Below, one piece after another: positions 60,688 to 64,000 of a stretch of 64,000 bases of DNA. Source of the stretch: Lithospermum erythrorhizon (Eukaryota > Streptophyta > Magnoliopsida > Boraginales > Boraginaceae); contig JADFUC010001995.1 of assembly GCA_019722365.1 (NCBI GenBank), forward strand, positions 248,001-312,000, given 5' to 3'. Within the stretch, counting starts at the first letter, position 1; each line of letters begins with the position of its first letter. The translations under genes and the position numbers were made by a program. The notes below the pieces were generated by a model. The model was not told the origin of the DNA, ran no database searches, and saw only the letters and a program-made list of their open reading frames with translations.

Positions 60688-62843
60688 TCAGTTCTGTGAT
60701 TCAACCAACATGCAGTTATCCGATAGCGTTTTGAGTGCAGGTCTATTAGTTGTTGCCTTGATATCGTCTTCCTTATCACATTCTTTCCCCTGCTGTTTGG
60801 AAATTGCCATCTTCTCTCTGAACATCCTTGTCAGTTCCCTCATGCTTAAGTCCTCCAGTGGCTTCTTCTTTGGCTTCTCATCTTTCAAAATAACCGATTT
60901 TAGGCCTCCATCGACGTTCTCTTTGTCGTCTGAAATCTGGGTAGGTCTTCCAACAGTTGGTGGCATTTTGCTCACCGAGTTGTTCAATGGTTCAATAGAA
61001 GAAACAAGTTCATCATTGTTGAGTGGAGCAGCAATGTGGATTGGATCAGATTCACAAGTAAATGGTTTAGCAGCATCTCCAATTCCAGAAAAGTTGGATA
61101 CATGGTTTGCCTCGGAATTGAGAAGCTCATTTTGAATCTCAACTTCAGGAACAAGGATATCATCATTTTCATCAGACATAATGGATTCCTCATCATCTGA
61201 ACTCTCATTCTCAGACATATCAGATTTTTCATTACCTGCAATATTGTCCATATGTTAGTCATGAATGATGAGATGCCAAATCTTACAGCAACAAGCATAC
61301 TATTATTTGCATTGGATGAATCAGCCACTGAATTATGTAAAAGGAACATATAGTCTTGAATCGAAGTCTATTGAAATATACCTTTAAATTCTGCAACAAC
61401 AATGTCCTCGTCCACTATAGAAGTCATATCAGTGTCTTCAATGGATACCTTACTTTCATCATCCGCATTAGGCTTCTTTTCGGTAACCTCAAAAGCCTCG
61501 TCTTCCTCGTTCATATTGAAGCTCATTTCAGTATCCTTCTCAGGGGAAGCTTCGGTTTCCTCGTCTACATTGCAGCTCATTTCAGAGTTATCAATTATTC
61601 CTTCAGGTTCCATTCCACAAACATTCTCAGTCACTGCAACCGATAGTAAAATGAGTTAAGTTGATACCCCTCAAGATACAAACTTACAATAAAATTAAAC
61701 ATAAGAGTGAAATGAAACATTATGATTCAATTGAAAAATGTATATGAAGTGTCCACCTTTCATTAAACCATCAACAGGTTCAGGCTCCTCTTGCACAGTA
61801 TCAAACTTGATTTCAGAAGCAACCTTCTCCTCTATACTTGCAACTACCACATCTCCATTTGGAATGTCAACTTTTTCCTCCGAAATTGTTTCGGTTTCAT
61901 CACTACTCTTAACCTCACTCTCCAAAGAATATTCCTTGAAATTGTCAAGAACTGCAAAATAGTCACACCATCATGCAATTTAGCAAACACAAGTATAGTG
62001 GAATAATTGAGAAATTGGGATAATGCATACCAGTTATCTCTGAGATTTCACTTTGATCGACAGAGTTTTCTTTCATCTCAACTTCCACATTCTCATCAAT
62101 CTCTTCAGTGAAAGAGTTCATCTTGATGGCACCAGATCTCTCTATTGGCTCTTCAATCTTCTCAGCCAACCTTGCTGATCTCCTAGTGCTATACCCATGA
62201 TTGACAGTAGCGGTCTCCCTCACCGCCCTCCTTCGGCTAGCAGGCGCTGCTGGTGCAGGGGTTTTCACAGCGACGTCTCTCTTCGCACCCTCAATCTCAT
62301 TCAGTCGATTCATTAGGATGAAGCCTCAAATGTGTTTCTCCGAACTGAATTAGAAGCAGCAGCAGCCCTCCTCCTCGTGGCCGTGGCTGGAGCCGCAGCT
62401 GGTGTCCCGACTACTTTAGTAGTCCTAGTTCTCCCACCAGTAGGAGGAACCATGGGAGATTGAGGGATGTCTGATTCCAAAGTGTTCATGATTTCTTCAA
62501 TTCCTTCAACCTTCAATTAGAGCAAACCAATTATTTCAACAAATCGAATCATCTAAAAAAAAAACAAATTAAATTAACTAAAAACAATCAAAATAAAAAT
62601 AAAATTAAGGTGAACACGACCATAATCCTTGTCTATTTCATCTAATCGAACAGATTAAGGTTAACAAGTAACAATAATCTTTATTCATTTCAAGTTTAAA
62701 ACTAAATAGTAATAATAATGATAACTCACGAATTGGAGAGCAATGAGAGCATCGGCCATAGCAACATTAGTGATGTTTGCAGGAATTTTGTTTTGCTTAC
62801 AAAGAGCTTGAAGTTGCCTCCTTGAAAGACTGTAATAATCCAT
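60688..62843 (-). CDS. Uncharacterised acidic protein with SAP-like N-terminus, apparent frameshift
   Basis: Exons read leftward: 62843-62730, 62510-62031, 61951-61757, 61633-61382 and 61235-60688, with canonical introns. Residues 1-38 (for example SRRQLQALCKQNKIPANITN) form a short helix-rich segment like SAP/HeH DNA-binding modules and continue into VEGIEEIMNTLES in exon 2. A basic, Ala/Arg-rich part follows (TRRRAAAAS; STRRSARLAEK), then long Glu/Asp/Ser-rich exons, a Lys-rich segment (KDEKPKKKP) and a conserved-looking LSMRELTRMFREK near the end. Within exon 2 the frame ends in a stop at 62313-62315, and coding continues in another frame from the overlapping ATG. This implies a one-base loss or equivalent between about 62314 and 62330. 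I do not know the function. A nuclear or chromatin role is only suggested by composition. It may be a real gene with a sequencing error, or a decaying copy. Confidence 0.7.
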
Positions 62844-64000
62844 TTCTCACTGTTTTGGATTTGAATAAGGAAATTTGCGGCGATGAATTTCTGATGATGG
62901 TACAGGGCATAATCATGTTTATATAGAGAGGTTATGGGGAAGTTTTATCGACCGTTTGAGAGCTTCCAGATTTGAATTTTGAATTCTGTCGGACTTTTTT
63001 TTGGGCTGGGCTGTATTCAACAATTCCATAAAAAATATAATCTATTTTAGCCAATCTTCATACATTCCATGCTCATATTTTAATAAAATCTCAAAATGCA
63101 GTTAGGTACGCTTTGAAATGTCTGTGAATACTGTGAGATGTGCGTATGAGTTGATAAGGGTGATAACTCTCATTTAACAGAGCACAATACGAGAAGGCGG
63201 CTTACACTACACAAGAAGGCATGAGTTGTAATTACAGTATCTCAACTTTTTACCGATTGAGCTATGTCCCGAGCACATTCAACTTTTTCATGAGTATCAC
63301 TCTACTACTCAATCTAACACTTGATGAATGTCTTGAACCAATGTTTTTTTTTTGCTAGTTAAATGATTCATTTCATAAAGAAGTCGTGGCTTCAGGTGCT
63401 AACAGACGATTGTGCATAACAGTAGAGTTTAACATATTTAAATCAAGTCAAAAGAAATTGCTACCACTATTACAAAAATATTTTGGTAGCATAATAAATT
63501 GATCCAAAGTTGTTGCGAAATGGCCCATCGACGAATTCGGATCTCGAAAAGAAAGTAGTGTCGTACATTTTGATGATTACACTTAAAAAACTCTTTCCAT
63601 TTAGGATTATTGCTTGCTTTATAATTCCTAGAGGCGTACCCTAAGCGCAAATGCATGAAAAAAAAACATGTATATACCAATAACAACATCGGTGGTGTTT
63701 ACGAGAAGCAATTAAGATCGATCCTGTTAAGAGGGACTTCAATAACAACACTTGAAGCAGGTGTTGAAAGAACAATTTTTGTGAATTAGCATGGCTGAGT
63801 GCTTGTGAGCCTACCAAGGACATAATGTGTTTCTTTATTGTTGTTATTTGTGATCCTCAATTGCCATTGTGAATGATCAGTCAGATGAACGGTGATATTG
63901 AGAGTATATGATTTTTTCGGTTGAGTGTGGTAAGTATGGATTTGCAGAGTATGTATTTTGATATTTTTTATGAGGTTATGCTGAGAAGACCTTTGTTTTG
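62844..64000. other. Right-end intergenic sequence
   Basis: This holds the presumed promoter of the acidic-protein gene and otherwise AT-rich sequence. A weak tRNA-like segment on the minus strand at about 63220-63271 is discussed as a finding. Small open frames near 63438-63823 have no recognisable motif. Confidence 0.45.

Noticed and set aside
60656..61659. Plus-strand Ser/Leu-rich frames near 60.7-61.6 kb
   Set aside because: They are complements of the Glu/Asp/Ser-rich exons of the minus-strand gene, whose splice sites and frames are coherent.

Overview
This is a 64 kb stretch of plant nuclear DNA, almost certainly from a eudicot. The genes have many short AT-rich introns with plant-type splice sites. 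Eight plant genes are recognisable, and the gaps hold Stowaway-like MITEs and remnants of LTR retrotransposons. The family-level placement within eudicots (perhaps an asterid) is only a guess. No prokaryotic operons, CRISPR arrays, rRNA genes or convincing tRNA genes were seen.

Layout, plus strand, left to right: about 6.9 kb of AT-rich, repeat-derived DNA; a TOM1-like (TOL) ubiquitin adaptor gene (6913-9350); a cellulose synthase-like D gene (11289-14955); a single-domain fasciclin (FAS1) protein (15755-16507); about 10 kb of AT-rich intergenic DNA with decayed repeats; and a 4-coumarate:CoA ligase gene (26604-29729) with its promoter. Minus strand, left to right: a chloroplast-type PPR protein like EMB976 (30232-35967); a vacuolar glucose transporter-like gene (VGT1 type, 37283-46709); exportin 1 (XPO1/CRM1, 48167-59196); and an uncharacterised acidic protein (60688-62843). 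Exon coordinates were worked out by hand by matching conserved protein sequence across splice junctions. For XPO1, VGT1, CSLD, PPR, 4CL and TOL the exon lengths sum to a continuous frame of the expected family length.

The genes do not form one pathway. CSLD, FAS1 and 4CL all touch cell-wall or phenylpropanoid biology, but nothing in the sequence shows they are co-regulated. The rest are housekeeping genes: endosomal sorting, organelle RNA processing, vacuolar sugar transport and nuclear export.

No new biological system is evident. What stands out is splicing and insertion history. Two introns, VGT1 intron 8 and XPO1 intron 7, have no GT-AG or GC-AG solution although the flanking coding sequence is conserved, and both have 7-nt direct repeats across their ends. 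Two other introns use GC donors. A degraded Ty1/copia element sits inside a MITE in the last VGT1 intron. A 1.1 kb non-autonomous LTR element (TRIM-like), with exact 5-bp target duplication, lies 18 nt from an XPO1 3' splice site. The acidic-protein gene carries an apparent frameshift.
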